Below are positions 17,723-26,103 of a DNA stretch of 48,981 nt, one piece after another. Origin of the DNA: RH-AL1 sp964243435 (lineage in GTDB: Bacteria > Pseudomonadota > Alphaproteobacteria > Rhizobiales > Beijerinckiaceae). Position 1 is the first letter of the stretch. Each line of letters opens with the position of its first letter. A program made the position numbers and the translations under genes. The notes under the pieces were generated by a model that worked only from the letters and a program-made list of their open reading frames with translations, ran no database searches and was not told where the DNA came from. The stretch lies in the NCBI GenBank assembly GCA_964243435.1, contig CAXTFM010000011.1, forward strand, positions 1 through 48,981. Reading direction: 5' to 3'.

Positions 17723-18498
17723 GCCGCGTCCCGTCGTGTTTGGATGTCGAGTTCGCCGCAAAGGGTGTGGAAGTACTCGGAAAAGCGTGGGTCGCTGCGG
17801 GCGTCGATCGGCGTCGTCCGGTTGATCTCGATGTGATGCTCGGCCTTGACGCAGGTCGGGCGCCCCGAAAGCACCACCACGCGTTTCGACAGGGCCACCG
17901 CCTCGTCGATGTCGTGGGTGATGAGGATCACCGTCTTGTTGAAGGTCGCCACCGCCTCGAGCAACACGCCCTCAAGGTAGAGCCGGGTCTGGTAGTCGAG
18001 GGCGGAGAACGGCTCGTCGAGGAGCAGGATGTCAGGGTCCTGGATCAGGGTGCGGATGAGGGCCACGCGCTGGCGCATGCCGCCCGACAGCGTCGCGGGA
18101 TAGCTGTTCTCGAACCCGCTCAGCCCGAAGCGGGCGAGGTAGCCGCGCGCGGTGTCGACCGCATCCTTGCGCGGCACGCCGCGCACGTCGAGGCCGAGCA
18201 GCACGTTGCCGAGCACGGTGCGCCAGGGGAACAGCAGGTCTTTCTGCATCATGTAGCCGATGCGCCCGCGCAGGGATGCGACCGGCTCGCCGCGGTACAC
18301 CAGCGTGCCCTCGTCCGGCTCCAGCAGGCCTGCGATGATGTTGAACACGGTGGTCTTGCCGCATCCGGACGGGCCGATGACGCTGACGAAGTCGCGCTCG
18401 CGGATGTCGAAGGAAATGTCGGCGAGCACCGGCGTCGTGACCGCGCGCCGCGTGAAACCCTTGGCGAGACGACGTATGCTGAGCTGGACGTCGCTCAA
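17719..18498 (-). CDS. ABC transporter ATP-binding protein, SsuB/TauB-like
   Basis: The 259-residue cytoplasmic ATPase powers the adjacent permease and binding protein. Walker A GPSGCGKTT is near residue 42, the Q-loop MMQKDLLFPWRT near 83, the signature LSGGMRQRV near 137, and Walker B DILLLDEPFSALD near 154. The N-terminus abuts the scaffold gap. The start is a TTG at 18498; reading across the 55-base repeat flanking the gap, the repeat copy at 18603-18657 places CAGGAG with eight-base spacing before the same TTG (18653 in that copy), so TTG is well supported and no sequence need be missing. Confidence 0.9.
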   Translation of the reverse strand: MSDVQLSIRRLAKGFTRRAVTTPVLADISFDIRERDFVSVIGPSGCGKTTVFNIIAGLLEPDEGTLVYRGEPVASLRGRIGYMMQKDLLFPWRTVLGNVLLGLDVRGVPRKDAVDTARGYLARFGLSGFENSYPATLSGGMRQRVALIRTLIQDPDILLLDEPFSALDYQTRLYLEGVLLEAVATFNKTVILITHDIDEAVALSKRVVVLSGRPTCVKAEHHIEINRTTPIDARSDPRFSEYFHTLCGELDIQTRRDAA

Positions 18499-18502
18499 AG
18501 TT
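18448..18502. repeat. Left copy of a 55-base identity flanking the gap
   Basis: These 55 bases, the 5' end of the ABC ATPase gene, are identical to 18603-18657 on the other side of the N run. The exact length suits a k-mer overlap left unmerged by a short-read assembler rather than a biological duplication. Confidence 0.9.
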
Positions 18503-18602
18503 NNNNNNNNNNNNNNNNNNNNNNNNNNNNNNNNNNNNNNNNNNNNNNNNNNNNNNNNNNNNNNNNNNNNNNNNNNNNNNNNNNNNNNNNNNNNNNNNNN
18601 NN
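18503..18602. other. Assembly gap of 100 N
   Basis: Exactly 100 undetermined bases. Because both edges carry the same 55 bases in the same orientation, the gap probably has no real content and the contigs overlap. Confidence 0.95.
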
Positions 18603-18657
18603 CCGCGTGAAACCCTTGGCGAGACGACGTATGCTGAGCTGGACGTCGCTCAAAGTT
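18603..18657. repeat. Right copy of the 55-base identity flanking the gap
   Basis: Identical to 18448-18502. It encodes again the first 17 residues of the ABC ATPase (minus strand, TTG at 18653). Upstream of it, 18658-18919 separates the ATPase from the amidohydrolase stop; I see no gene there, only the CAGGAG ribosome-binding site and a GC-rich spacer. Confidence 0.9.
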
Positions 18658-18919
18658 AAGGCTCCTGGGTTAATCCGTGAGCGTCGCAACGCCCATGCCA
18701 GCAGGACGCCTGTCCGGCCTACCGCGACGGAACGCAGCGATCCCTGGCGACTTGCGGGAAGTTCGCCGTGTCGCAGCGCCGGCCGCCGGCGCATGCACAA
18801 CGACAGCCGATCGAAGGGTGCGCTCCCTGCATCCGGCGTGCCGGTCGGCGGGCGAGGGGTCGAGGTGCGCGGCATCGCGGCGTCGGCGGCGACTCGAACG
18901 TGCTCGAAGCGCTCCGTTG

Positions 18920-20239
18920 CTAGCCGCGAAAGCGGGCAAGGCGGCCGACCGGCTGACCGAGGACCTCGTCGTCGCGCATCACGGGGATGCCGCGCACGAT
19001 CGTGGCGATCGGCCAGCCCTGGACGGTGGTGCCGGCGAAGGGCGTCCAGCCGCAGGGCGACGCGATCCAGCTGTCCTCGATGGTCCGGCGCCGCGCCATG
19101 TCGACGAGTGTGAAATCGCCGTCGTAGCCGGCCGCGAGGCGCCCCTTGCCGATGAGGCCGTAGACCCGCGCCGGCCCCGCCGCCATGAGATCGGCGAGGC
19201 GGGAAAGCGACAGCCGCCCGGCGCTGACGTGGTCGAGCATGATGGGGACAAGCGTTTGCACGCCGGTCAGGCCGGCCGGGCATTCGGGCCAGGGCAGCGC
19301 CTTGGCGGCGCGCGAATGGGGCGCGTGGTCCGAGCCGATCGTGTCGACCGTGCCGTCGGCGACCGCCGCCCAACTCGCCGCGCGATGGCGCTCGCCGCGG
19401 ATCGGCGGGTTCATGACGCCAAAGCCTCCGAGCCGATCGTAGCAGTCCGGCGCCACCTGGGTCAGGTGGTTGACCAGCACCTCGACGGTGGCGACGTCAC
19501 GGTAATCGCGCAGGAAGCTCAGCTCCTCGGCAGTGGACACGTGCAGGATGTGGGCGGGCCGGCCCGTGCGACGCGCCAGCGACATCAGCCGACGCGTGCC
19601 GAGGAAGGCGCATTCCTCGTCGCGCCATTCCATGTGGTTCCGGTGCGGCATGCCGGGATGGAACTGGGGCCTGCGCGCCTGGAGCCGGTACTCGTCCTCG
19701 CTATGGAAGGCGATGCGGCGGCGGCCGGAACGCATCACCCGTTCCAGGTGCTCGTCGTCTTCCACCATCAGCGTGCCGGTCGAGGAACCGGCGAAGACCT
19801 TGATGGCGCAAACGCCGCATTCCTGTTCCAGCGCGGGCAAGCGGTCGATGTTGGTCTTGGTGCCGCCGACGTAGAGGCCGACGTCGCACCAGCTCCGCTC
19901 CTCGACGTGGCGCCGCTTCCCTTCGAGCCGCTCGGCATCGACGACGGGCGGGTTCGTGTTTGGCATGTCGAAGACGGTGGCGATGCCGCCGAGCACCGCC
20001 GCCTTCGTGCCGGTGGCAAGCGTCTCGACGGCCGGGTCGCCGGGGTCGCGCAGGTGGACGTGGCTGTCGATGAGGCCGGGCAGCACGTGCAGGCCCGCGG
20101 CGTCGACGACCTCGTCGGCGTCGGCGGCCGCGAGGCTGCCCAGCGCCGCGATGCGGCCGTCGCGCACGCCGACATCGGCGCGCGTCTCGCCCCAGGGCAG
20201 GACCAGGGTGCCGCCGCGGATGATCAGGTCGTAGCGCAT
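18920..20239 (-). CDS. Dihydroorotase-like cyclic amidohydrolase (possible hydantoinase/allantoinase)
   Basis: The 439-residue metal-dependent enzyme opens cyclic amides. The metal-binding motif HVHLRDPG (H60, H62) follows LPGLID, the bridging lysine is K147 in IKVFAGSSTG, later histidines are in IAFHSEDE and HILHVSTAEE, and the last metal aspartate is in IGSDHAPH. These are dihydroorotase/allantoinase signatures; classical D-hydantoinases have a different last motif. A catabolic role is favoured over pyrimidine synthesis because the upstream genes on the same strand encode a racemase 18 bases away and an N-carbamoyl-amino-acid hydrolase. The true ring substrate (hydantoin, allantoin or dihydropyrimidine) is not settled by sequence. 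Confidence 0.88.
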   Translation of the reverse strand: MRYDLIIRGGTLVLPWGETRADVGVRDGRIAALGSLAAADADEVVDAAGLHVLPGLIDSHVHLRDPGDPAVETLATGTKAAVLGGIATVFDMPNTNPPVVDAERLEGKRRHVEERSWCDVGLYVGGTKTNIDRLPALEQECGVCAIKVFAGSSTGTLMVEDDEHLERVMRSGRRRIAFHSEDEYRLQARRPQFHPGMPHRNHMEWRDEECAFLGTRRLMSLARRTGRPAHILHVSTAEELSFLRDYRDVATVEVLVNHLTQVAPDCYDRLGGFGVMNPPIRGERHRAASWAAVADGTVDTIGSDHAPHSRAAKALPWPECPAGLTGVQTLVPIMLDHVSAGRLSLSRLADLMAAGPARVYGLIGKGRLAAGYDGDFTLVDMARRRTIEDSWIASPCGWTPFAGTTVQGWPIATIVRGIPVMRDDEVLGQPVGRLARFRG

Positions 20240-20257
20240 GGGACGCCTCGGGTGATG

Positions 20258-20923
20258 TCAGGAGGTGGCGAGACGCAGGGCGCCGAGGGCTGCCGTGACG
20301 GCCCACTGGGTCGGCTCGACGACCGGGCAACCGGCCGCATCCTCGACGGCGCGGCGATGGCCTGCCATGCCGGCGCAGCCCAGCACGACCACGTCGGCGC
20401 GGCACTCCGTCACGAGCCGGCGCGCCGCCTCCGTCAGCTTATCCCTGACGGCGTCGCCGACCGTTTCCGCGGCCGAAGCGTCGACCGGCCAGGACCCGGC
20501 GTAGCGGGCGCCGAGGCCCATTTGCCTGACGGTGCGCGCCTGCCGCCTCACCGAGGCAGGTGACAGCGCCACGATGCCGAAGCGTTCGCCCAGCGTGAGG
20601 GCCCGCAGCAGACCCCATTCGGCGATGCCCATCACGGGACGGCCGCTCGCCGCGTCGCGCACAGCGTGCAGCCCGGGGTCGCTGAAGCAGGCCAGCACGA
20701 AAGCGTCCGACCCATCGCGTGCGACGAGGTCGCAGAGCGGCATCACCACAGAGTCGGCGTCCCGCTGCGTGGCGATGCCGGGCGGGCCGGAGCGAAGGCA
20801 TCGGACCGCGATCTCCGGCCCGCCCGCGATCCGCAGCGGCGCCACGGCAGCGTCGATGGCGGCGGTCACGACCTCGGAGCTGTTCGGGTTGACGACGAGG
20901 ATGCGGCTCGCGGCGTGGCTCAT
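20258..20923 (-). CDS. Asp/Glu/hydantoin racemase
   Basis: The 221-residue cofactor-independent racemase has the two-domain Asp/Glu racemase fold. It opens with ILVVNPNSSEVVT, and the two catalytic cysteines expected for the family appear in VLACFSDPG and VLGCAGMAG. The family includes hydantoin racemases, which interconvert D- and L-5-substituted hydantoins, and allantoin racemase. It lies between the carbamoylase (31 bases upstream) and the cyclic amidohydrolase (18 bases downstream), which supports a hydantoin or allantoin racemase role. Confidence 0.88.
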   Translation of the reverse strand: MSHAASRILVVNPNSSEVVTAAIDAAVAPLRIAGGPEIAVRCLRSGPPGIATQRDADSVVMPLCDLVARDGSDAFVLACFSDPGLHAVRDAASGRPVMGIAEWGLLRALTLGERFGIVALSPASVRRQARTVRQMGLGARYAGSWPVDASAAETVGDAVRDKLTEAARRLVTECRADVVVLGCAGMAGHRRAVEDAAGCPVVEPTQWAVTAALGALRLATS

Positions 20924-20954
20924 CGCAGGATCCTTGGCTGCCGCATCGACCGGC

Positions 20955-21911
20955 TCAGACGCGGGTGAGGGGGACGGGCTCGACCACGCCGGCTCGTTCG
21001 GTGATGGCGCGGTAGTGTTCCGGGCGGCGATGGGCCGCGAAGTTGAACATCTTCTCCTTGCCCTGGCGGCACAGGTCGAGGTCGCAGTCCGCGACGACCA
21101 CCTCGTCGCCGAGCGTTCCGGCCTCGGCCACGACGACGCCGTTGGGATCAACGATGCAGGAGCCGCCGATCAGTCCCGAGCCGTCCTCGTCGCCCGCCTT
21201 GGCGACCGTCACCGCCCAGGTCGCGTTCATGTAGGCGTTGGCCTGCGCGACGAGCTTGGAATGGAAGGTGCGCAGCGCGGCGTCCTCCGTGGTGCCGCCG
21301 TTGGGGTCGTAGGCGGCGGAGTTGTAGCCGACGAGGACCAGCTCGACGCCCTGCATGCCGAGGACGCGCCACGCTTCCGGCCAGCGCCGGTCGTTGCAGA
21401 TCATCATGCCCGCGACGGCATCGTGCCAATCCGGCCCCGCCCGGAACGCCGGAAAGCCGCCGTCGCCGTACTCGAAGTAGCGCTTCTCCAGCTGCTGGAA
21501 GCGCGCGCCCTCCCGTGGCTCGACCGAACCCGGCAGGTGCACCTTGCGGTAGCGCCCGAGGATCGTGCCGTCGGGTTCGACCGTGACGGCCGCGTTGAAG
21601 CGGCGGCCATCGGGCGTCAGCTCGGCGTAGCCGATGTGGAAGCCGATGCCGAGGCTCCTCGCGCGGTCGAAAAGGTGCTGCACCTGCGGGTTGGGCATGG
21701 CACGCTCGAAGTACGCGTCGAGCGTCGCGCCTTCGAGCAGCCAGCGCGGGAAGAAGGTCGTGAAGGCCAGTTCCGGGAACACGGCCAGCGTGGCGCCGCG
21801 CGCCGCAGCCTCCTCCAGGAGCGCCACGATCCGGCCAAGCGTGTGGGCGCGGGCGTCGGCCTTCTGCACGGGGCCCATCTGGGCGGCGGCGACCCGGAGG
21901 ACACGGCTCAT
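20955..21911 (-). CDS. N-carbamoyl-D-amino-acid hydrolase-like nitrilase-superfamily enzyme
   Basis: This 318-residue cytoplasmic enzyme releases ammonia and CO2 from an N-carbamoyl amino acid to give the free amino acid. The nitrilase triad is complete: E47 in FPELAFTTFFPRW, K123 in YRKVHLPGS and C172 in MICNDRRWPE. FFPRWLLEG, LEKRYFEYGD and the C-terminal FNFAAHRRPEHY closely match D-carbamoylases of Agrobacterium type. The start ATG overlaps the stop of the upstream PuuE-like gene by four bases. It is the second enzyme expected in the hydantoin route; an actual substrate such as a carbamoyl glycine or beta-alanine is not excluded. Confidence 0.9.
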   Translation of the reverse strand: MSRVLRVAAAQMGPVQKADARAHTLGRIVALLEEAAARGATLAVFPELAFTTFFPRWLLEGATLDAYFERAMPNPQVQHLFDRARSLGIGFHIGYAELTPDGRRFNAAVTVEPDGTILGRYRKVHLPGSVEPREGARFQQLEKRYFEYGDGGFPAFRAGPDWHDAVAGMMICNDRRWPEAWRVLGMQGVELVLVGYNSAAYDPNGGTTEDAALRTFHSKLVAQANAYMNATWAVTVAKAGDEDGSGLIGGSCIVDPNGVVVAEAGTLGDEVVVADCDLDLCRQGKEKMFNFAAHRRPEHYRAITERAGVVEPVPLTRV

Positions 21912-22813
21912 GATGCACCTCGGTCGGCGGTCGGCACGGTGCCGTCCGGCAGTCCGGCCGCATGGGCGGCGACCTCGCCCGGACGCGCGAGCCATATCGC
22001 GTCGCGGTGCGCGAGTACATGCTCGAGCGCCCGCCTGAGCGCGCGCAGGCGGAACGGTTGGCCGATGATGAAGGGGTGGAGGACGATGCTGCACACCAGC
22101 GGGTACGTCGCGGACAAGCGCAGCATCTCGTCGAACTGGTCGACGATCATGGCCGCGAAGGTCGCGGCGTCGTGCTGGCGGAAGACCAGGGCCGGGCTGT
22201 CGTTCAGTTCGATCGAGTACGGGACGGACAGGATCGGCCCCGCCCGGGTCCGCATCCAGAACGGCTGGTCGTCGGCCGGCCAGTCCATGACGTAGCTGAA
22301 GCCTTCCTCCTTCAGAAGGTCCAGCGTGACGGCGCTTTGCGCGATGTAGGGACCGAGCCAACCCTGCGGCGTGCCCCCGACGCGCAGGATGGCGTCGCGG
22401 CTTTCCCGGATCAGCCGGCGCTCGTCCTCCTCCCACAGGATGTCCTGGCGTTCGGCGTTGGTGCGGCCATGGCCGACCATCTCGTCGCCGCGCGCGAGGA
22501 GCGCCGGCGCGATAGCCGGGCAATGGTCGAAGACCGCCGCGTTCACGTTGTGGGCGCAGGGCAGGGCCAGCTCGTCCAAAAGGTCGAGCAGGTACCAGAG
22601 GCCCACCCGGTTGCCGTAGTCGCGCCACGCGTAGTTGCGCTGGTTCTGCGCCGCGCCGGGTTGCGCGCTGTCGCTGCCGAGCCCGCTGCGATAGGCGAAG
22701 TGCTCGATGTTGTTGCATAGGACGACGGCGAGCCTGGCGCCGTTGGGCCAAGCGTAGGTGGGCCGCTGCGGCAGGGCGCTGTAGGGGTAGCGGCCGTGCT
22801 CCGGCAGCTTCAT
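21908..22813 (-). CDS. Polysaccharide-deacetylase-fold protein, PuuE/allantoinase-like (second copy)
   Basis: The 301-residue protein is a paralogue of that at 11291-12190. The altered first metal motif reads CNNIEHF, followed by MVGHGRTNAE and IVLHPFIIGQPF; both copies share TRAGPI and SVPY in the middle. It probably acts on an amide in a cyclic ureide pathway, as PuuE does on allantoin, rather than on cell-wall sugar. It sits five bases after the cyclase-family gene and overlaps the carbamoylase gene by four bases, inside the ten-gene run. Confidence 0.86.
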   Translation of the reverse strand: MKLPEHGRYPYSALPQRPTYAWPNGARLAVVLCNNIEHFAYRSGLGSDSAQPGAAQNQRNYAWRDYGNRVGLWYLLDLLDELALPCAHNVNAAVFDHCPAIAPALLARGDEMVGHGRTNAERQDILWEEDERRLIRESRDAILRVGGTPQGWLGPYIAQSAVTLDLLKEEGFSYVMDWPADDQPFWMRTRAGPILSVPYSIELNDSPALVFRQHDAATFAAMIVDQFDEMLRLSATYPLVCSIVLHPFIIGQPFRLRALRRALEHVLAHRDAIWLARPGEVAAHAAGLPDGTVPTADRGAS

Positions 22814-22818
22814 CGCGC

Positions 22819-23508
22819 TCACTCGAAGACGGCCACGGCGCGGATCGGGCTCGCCGTGCCGCCGCGGATCCTGAGCGGGAAGCCGATGAAGCGGAAGCGG
22901 CCCCGGCCGACCAGCCTGTCGAGGTTGGCGAGGCATTCGATGTGGGTGATGCCGCGTTCCGCGCAGGCGAGGTGCGCCTGGAAGTTGGGTTCGCCCTCGG
23001 GCGCGGGGCTCACCGCCTCCACGCCGAACATGCCGATGCCGCGGTCGGCCAGCCAATGCACGCTTTCCACCGCCAAACCGGGGAAGTCGTGGACGTAGCC
23101 GGGCGTGCCGAGCAGCCGGTCGTTGGTCGCCATGTGCAGCATGACCGTGTCGCCCGGCCTGATCGCCTCGCCCGACACCGAAAGGGCGGCCTCCAGTTCC
23201 GGCACCGTCGCCGCGTGCCGCAGCGGCACGTGCGAGAGGTCGAGGCAGATCGCGGAGGTGTAGAAGTTCTCCAGCGGCAGCTGGTCGATCGAGGCCGCCC
23301 CCGGCCGCGCATCGAAGTGGACGGGCGCGTCGACATGCGTCCCGGCATGGTCGCTGAAGCTGATCGACAGCGCCTTGGACGAGAAGCTGATGTCGCCCGC
23401 GCGCTTGACCTCGTCGTGGTCGTACCAGGTGGCGATTACCACCGGCGGGTGCGCCGGATGCACGGCCGTCCGGTGGTGGATCTCGCGGCTCAGATCGATG
23501 AATTCCAT
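22819..23508 (-). CDS. Cyclase-family (kynurenine formamidase-like) hydrolase
   Basis: The 229-residue metal-dependent hydrolase carries the cyclase-family signature HAGTHVDAPVHF near residues 54-65. Relatives include kynurenine formamidase KynB and isatin hydrolase, which hydrolyse amide or formamide bonds in ring compounds. Other family-like segments are DTVMLHMATNDRL and the final RFIGFPLRIRGGTASPIRAV region. It lies between livM and the PuuE-like gene with gaps of 10 and 5 bases, so it belongs to the same operon and probably hydrolyses an intermediate there. No tryptophan-degradation genes are near, so kynurenine is unlikely. Confidence 0.87.
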   Translation of the reverse strand: MEFIDLSREIHHRTAVHPAHPPVVIATWYDHDEVKRAGDISFSSKALSISFSDHAGTHVDAPVHFDARPGAASIDQLPLENFYTSAICLDLSHVPLRHAATVPELEAALSVSGEAIRPGDTVMLHMATNDRLLGTPGYVHDFPGLAVESVHWLADRGIGMFGVEAVSPAPEGEPNFQAHLACAERGITHIECLANLDRLVGRGRFRFIGFPLRIRGGTASPIRAVAVFE

Positions 23509-23518
23509 GCGTCGGCCT

Positions 23519-24487
23519 TTACGAGGTTCGGCTCGGGTTTCGCGACCGCTTGGGCGACGAGCCCTCGCTCGGCGCCACGACGAGCGCGGGAGCCAGCGCC
23601 TCCTCGCCGTCGAGGACGCCGCGCGGGCCGCGCCCCCGGTGGACGGTGACGCCGAAGAAACGTCGGGGCAGGCCCGTGGGGTGGCGGCGGAGCAGGCCGT
23701 CCGGCCGCCACAACATCACGGCGACGATGATGAGGCCGTAGGCGATGAGGCGGAACTCGCTGGCGAACCGCAGCGCCTCGGGCAGCGCCGTCAGCACCAC
23801 CGCGCCAAGGATCGGGCCGGCCAGCGTTTGCAGGCCCCCGAACAGCAGGAAGATGATGGTGTTCAGGGAAACGAAGAAGCCGAGCTGGGAGGGGGTGACC
23901 ACCAGCAGGTAGTGCGCCTGCACCGCGCCGGCCATGGCGATCAGCGCGCTGCCGAGCGCAAAGGTGACGAGGCGCACCTCCATGACGGAAATGCCCATCG
24001 AGGCGGCGGCGAGCGGGTCGTCGCGCACGGCCCGCGACGCGAAGCCGAGACGCGAGCCGTCGAAGCGCCATGCAACGAACAGCGCCAGTCCCGCCACGAG
24101 GAGGCAGGTGCCGAGGCCGGTGTGCGGGGCGATGCCCGTGAAGCTGTTGGCGCCGCCGATGAAGTCCCAGTTGAAGGCGAGCACCGAAAGCGCCTCGCCC
24201 GCCGCCAGGGTGGTCAGCTTCAGGATGAAGTCGCGCATGCGCAGGGTCAGCAGCGCCAGCACCGCTCCCAGGCCGGCGCCGAGTGCTGTGCCCGCGGCGA
24301 CGGCGGGGACGAAGGGCACGCCGTAGGTCGTCGTCAGCACGCCGGCGGTGTAGCCGCCGACGCCGGCGATCGCGGCGGTCGCCAGGGACAGCTGCCCCGA
24401 CAGGGCCGTCACGTAAAGGCCGAGCGTCATGGCGACGTTGAGGAGCGTCGAGATGACGATGGGTTCGAAGAAGGCGAAGCTCGGCAT
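23519..24487 (-). CDS. livM: Branched-chain-type ABC transporter permease, LivM family
   Basis: The 322-residue inner-membrane permease has about nine to ten hydrophobic helices and the LivM-type segments LSGQLSLATAAIAGVGGYTAG and, near the C-terminus, FGGLQTLAGPILGA and RPDGLLRR. The last 45 residues form an unusual hydrophilic, Arg/Ser/Pro-rich tail. With LivH it forms the channel for the ligand delivered by the LivJ-type protein. The name denotes family only; these transporters also carry urea, amides and aromatic acids, and here a ureide or amide is more likely than leucine. Confidence 0.92.
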   Translation of the reverse strand: MPSFAFFEPIVISTLLNVAMTLGLYVTALSGQLSLATAAIAGVGGYTAGVLTTTYGVPFVPAVAAGTALGAGLGAVLALLTLRMRDFILKLTTLAAGEALSVLAFNWDFIGGANSFTGIAPHTGLGTCLLVAGLALFVAWRFDGSRLGFASRAVRDDPLAAASMGISVMEVRLVTFALGSALIAMAGAVQAHYLLVVTPSQLGFFVSLNTIIFLLFGGLQTLAGPILGAVVLTALPEALRFASEFRLIAYGLIIVAVMLWRPDGLLRRHPTGLPRRFFGVTVHRGRGPRGVLDGEEALAPALVVAPSEGSSPKRSRNPSRTS

Positions 24488-24496
24488 GGTGACGCT

Positions 24497-25369
24497 TCAG
24501 GTCGCGTAGGAACCGAACAGGCCGTCCGGTCTGAGGTAAAGGACGCCGATGAGGACGCAAAAGGCGACGGCGTCGCGCAGGGAGGAGGACACGTAGCCCG
24601 TGACCAGGGCCTCCGTGACGCCGAGAACGATCGCGACGGCGATCACCGCCTCGAAATGGCGGTTGCCGGCGACCAGCATGCAGATGAACGCCTTCAGCCC
24701 GTAGAGCAGGCCGACGAAGGCCGAGGCGGAGCCGTAGAGCGATCCGACCGCCACGGCCGCGATGCCGGCCATGGCGGAAGACAGCCAGATCGTCACGCGG
24801 CAGACGTGGCCGACATCGACGCCGAACGCCGCCGCCACGTCCGGGCGCTCGGCAATGGCGCGGGTGGCCCGGCCGATCCGCGTCGCCCGCACGTAAAGGC
24901 TCGCCAGCGCCAGCAGCGCGAACGAAAGGACGAGGTTGAAGACCTGCCGCAGCGTCAGCAGCACGGGCCCGATCTCGAAAAAGCGGGCGGGCAGCAGCTG
25001 CGGGTAGGGCACCGGGTCGGGCCCGACAAGCGCCGCCATGCCGTTCTGCAGGATGACGGACACGCCCAGCGTCGCGATCAGGGTCGTCAGCACGTCCTTG
25101 CCGCGGAGCGGGGCGATGACGGTGCGTTCGATCACCGCGCCCACCGCCGTCGCGCCGAGCGCGCCGCCGAGCAGGGCGACGAGGAGGCCGCCGCCCGGTA
25201 CGATGCCGGCCGCCGTCATGCCGGAAAACATGCCGATCATGAACAGGTCGGGATGGGCGAACTGGATCACCCGCAGCACGGTGAAGGCGAGGGCGAAGCC
25301 GACCGCCACCACGGCGTAGGTGCTGCCGATCACCAGGCCGTTGCACAGCTGCTGAAGGAAAAGGTCCAT
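24497..25369 (-). CDS. livH: Branched-chain-type ABC transporter permease, LivH family
   Basis: The 290-residue inner-membrane permease begins MDLFLQQLCNGLVIGSTYA and has the LivH hallmarks FAHPDLFMIGMF near 38, RATRIGRATRAIAE and the conserved glycine-rich loop near residue 210. It ends with LYLRPDGLFGSYAT, usual for the family. It lies nine bases before livM and eleven after livF. It is the partner permease to the LivM-type protein. Confidence 0.93.
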   Translation of the reverse strand: MDLFLQQLCNGLVIGSTYAVVAVGFALAFTVLRVIQFAHPDLFMIGMFSGMTAAGIVPGGGLLVALLGGALGATAVGAVIERTVIAPLRGKDVLTTLIATLGVSVILQNGMAALVGPDPVPYPQLLPARFFEIGPVLLTLRQVFNLVLSFALLALASLYVRATRIGRATRAIAERPDVAAAFGVDVGHVCRVTIWLSSAMAGIAAVAVGSLYGSASAFVGLLYGLKAFICMLVAGNRHFEAVIAVAIVLGVTEALVTGYVSSSLRDAVAFCVLIGVLYLRPDGLFGSYAT

Positions 25370-25380
25370 GGGCCGGCTCC

Positions 25381-26103
25381 TCAAGCGTGCCCGCCCAGGA
25401 ACACCGCCTGGACGCTTTCCTTGGCGGCGATCGTGGCGGCGGGGCCGGATTCGACGAGGTGCCCCAGTTCCAGCAGATGCGCGGTGTGGGCGATCCGCAG
25501 CGACTGCCGGGCGTTCTGCTCGGCAATCAGCACGGCGATGCCCATCACGTTGATCTCGCGGATCAGGGCGAAGATGTCGCGGATGACGATGGGTGCGAGG
25601 CCGAGCGAGGGCTCGTCCATCAGCAGCAGGCGAGGGCCGCCGACCAGGGCGCGGGCGATCGCCACCATCTGTTGCTCGCCACCGCTCAGCGAGCCGGCGA
25701 GCTGGTCGCGCCGTTCGCGCAGCCGCGGGAAGCGGACGAGCATCTCCTCGATGCGACGGGCGACCATGACCTTGTCGGACGCGTCGAACGCACCCATCCG
25801 CAGGTTGTCGAGGACCGTCATGGTGTTCCACAGCTGCCGGCCTTCGGGCACCCAGGCGATGCCGAGCCGGTGGATGCGGTGCGGGCGCAGGCCGACAAGG
25901 TCGTGCCCGCCGTCGAACCGGATGCTGCCGCGGCGCGGGCGCAGCAGACCCATCACCGTCTTGATGATCGTCGTCTTGCCGGCCCCGTTCGCGCCGAGCA
26001 CGACGCCGAGCTCGCCCGCGCCGAGCTCCAAGGACACGCCGTTGACCGCGGCGACGGGGCCGTAGGACACGTGCAGGTCGGCGATCCGCAGCAGCGCGCT
26101 CAA
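25381..26103 (-). CDS. livF: Branched-chain-type ABC transporter ATPase, LivF family
   Basis: The 240-residue cytoplasmic ATPase has Walker A GANGAGKTT near residue 37, the LivF-typical WVPEGRQLWNTMTV, the signature LSGGEQQMV near 138 and Walker B LLLMDEPSLGLAP. It pairs with the LivG ATPase, whose stop codon overlaps this start by four bases. The short length and the PEGR motif set LivF apart from LivG. Confidence 0.94.
   Translation of the reverse strand: MSALLRIADLHVSYGPVAAVNGVSLELGAGELGVVLGANGAGKTTIIKTVMGLLRPRRGSIRFDGGHDLVGLRPHRIHRLGIAWVPEGRQLWNTMTVLDNLRMGAFDASDKVMVARRIEEMLVRFPRLRERRDQLAGSLSGGEQQMVAIARALVGGPRLLLMDEPSLGLAPIVIRDIFALIREINVMGIAVLIAEQNARQSLRIAHTAHLLELGHLVESGPAATIAAKESVQAVFLGGHA

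Noticed and set aside
18448..18657. A genuine duplication of the ABC ATPase 5' end
   Set aside because: The exact 55-base identity on both sides of a 100-N run is better explained by unmerged contig ends.
23375..26065. An 896-codon plus-strand frame opposite the liv genes
   Set aside because: It is antisense to five well-supported transporter and enzyme genes and shows only low-complexity polar sequence.
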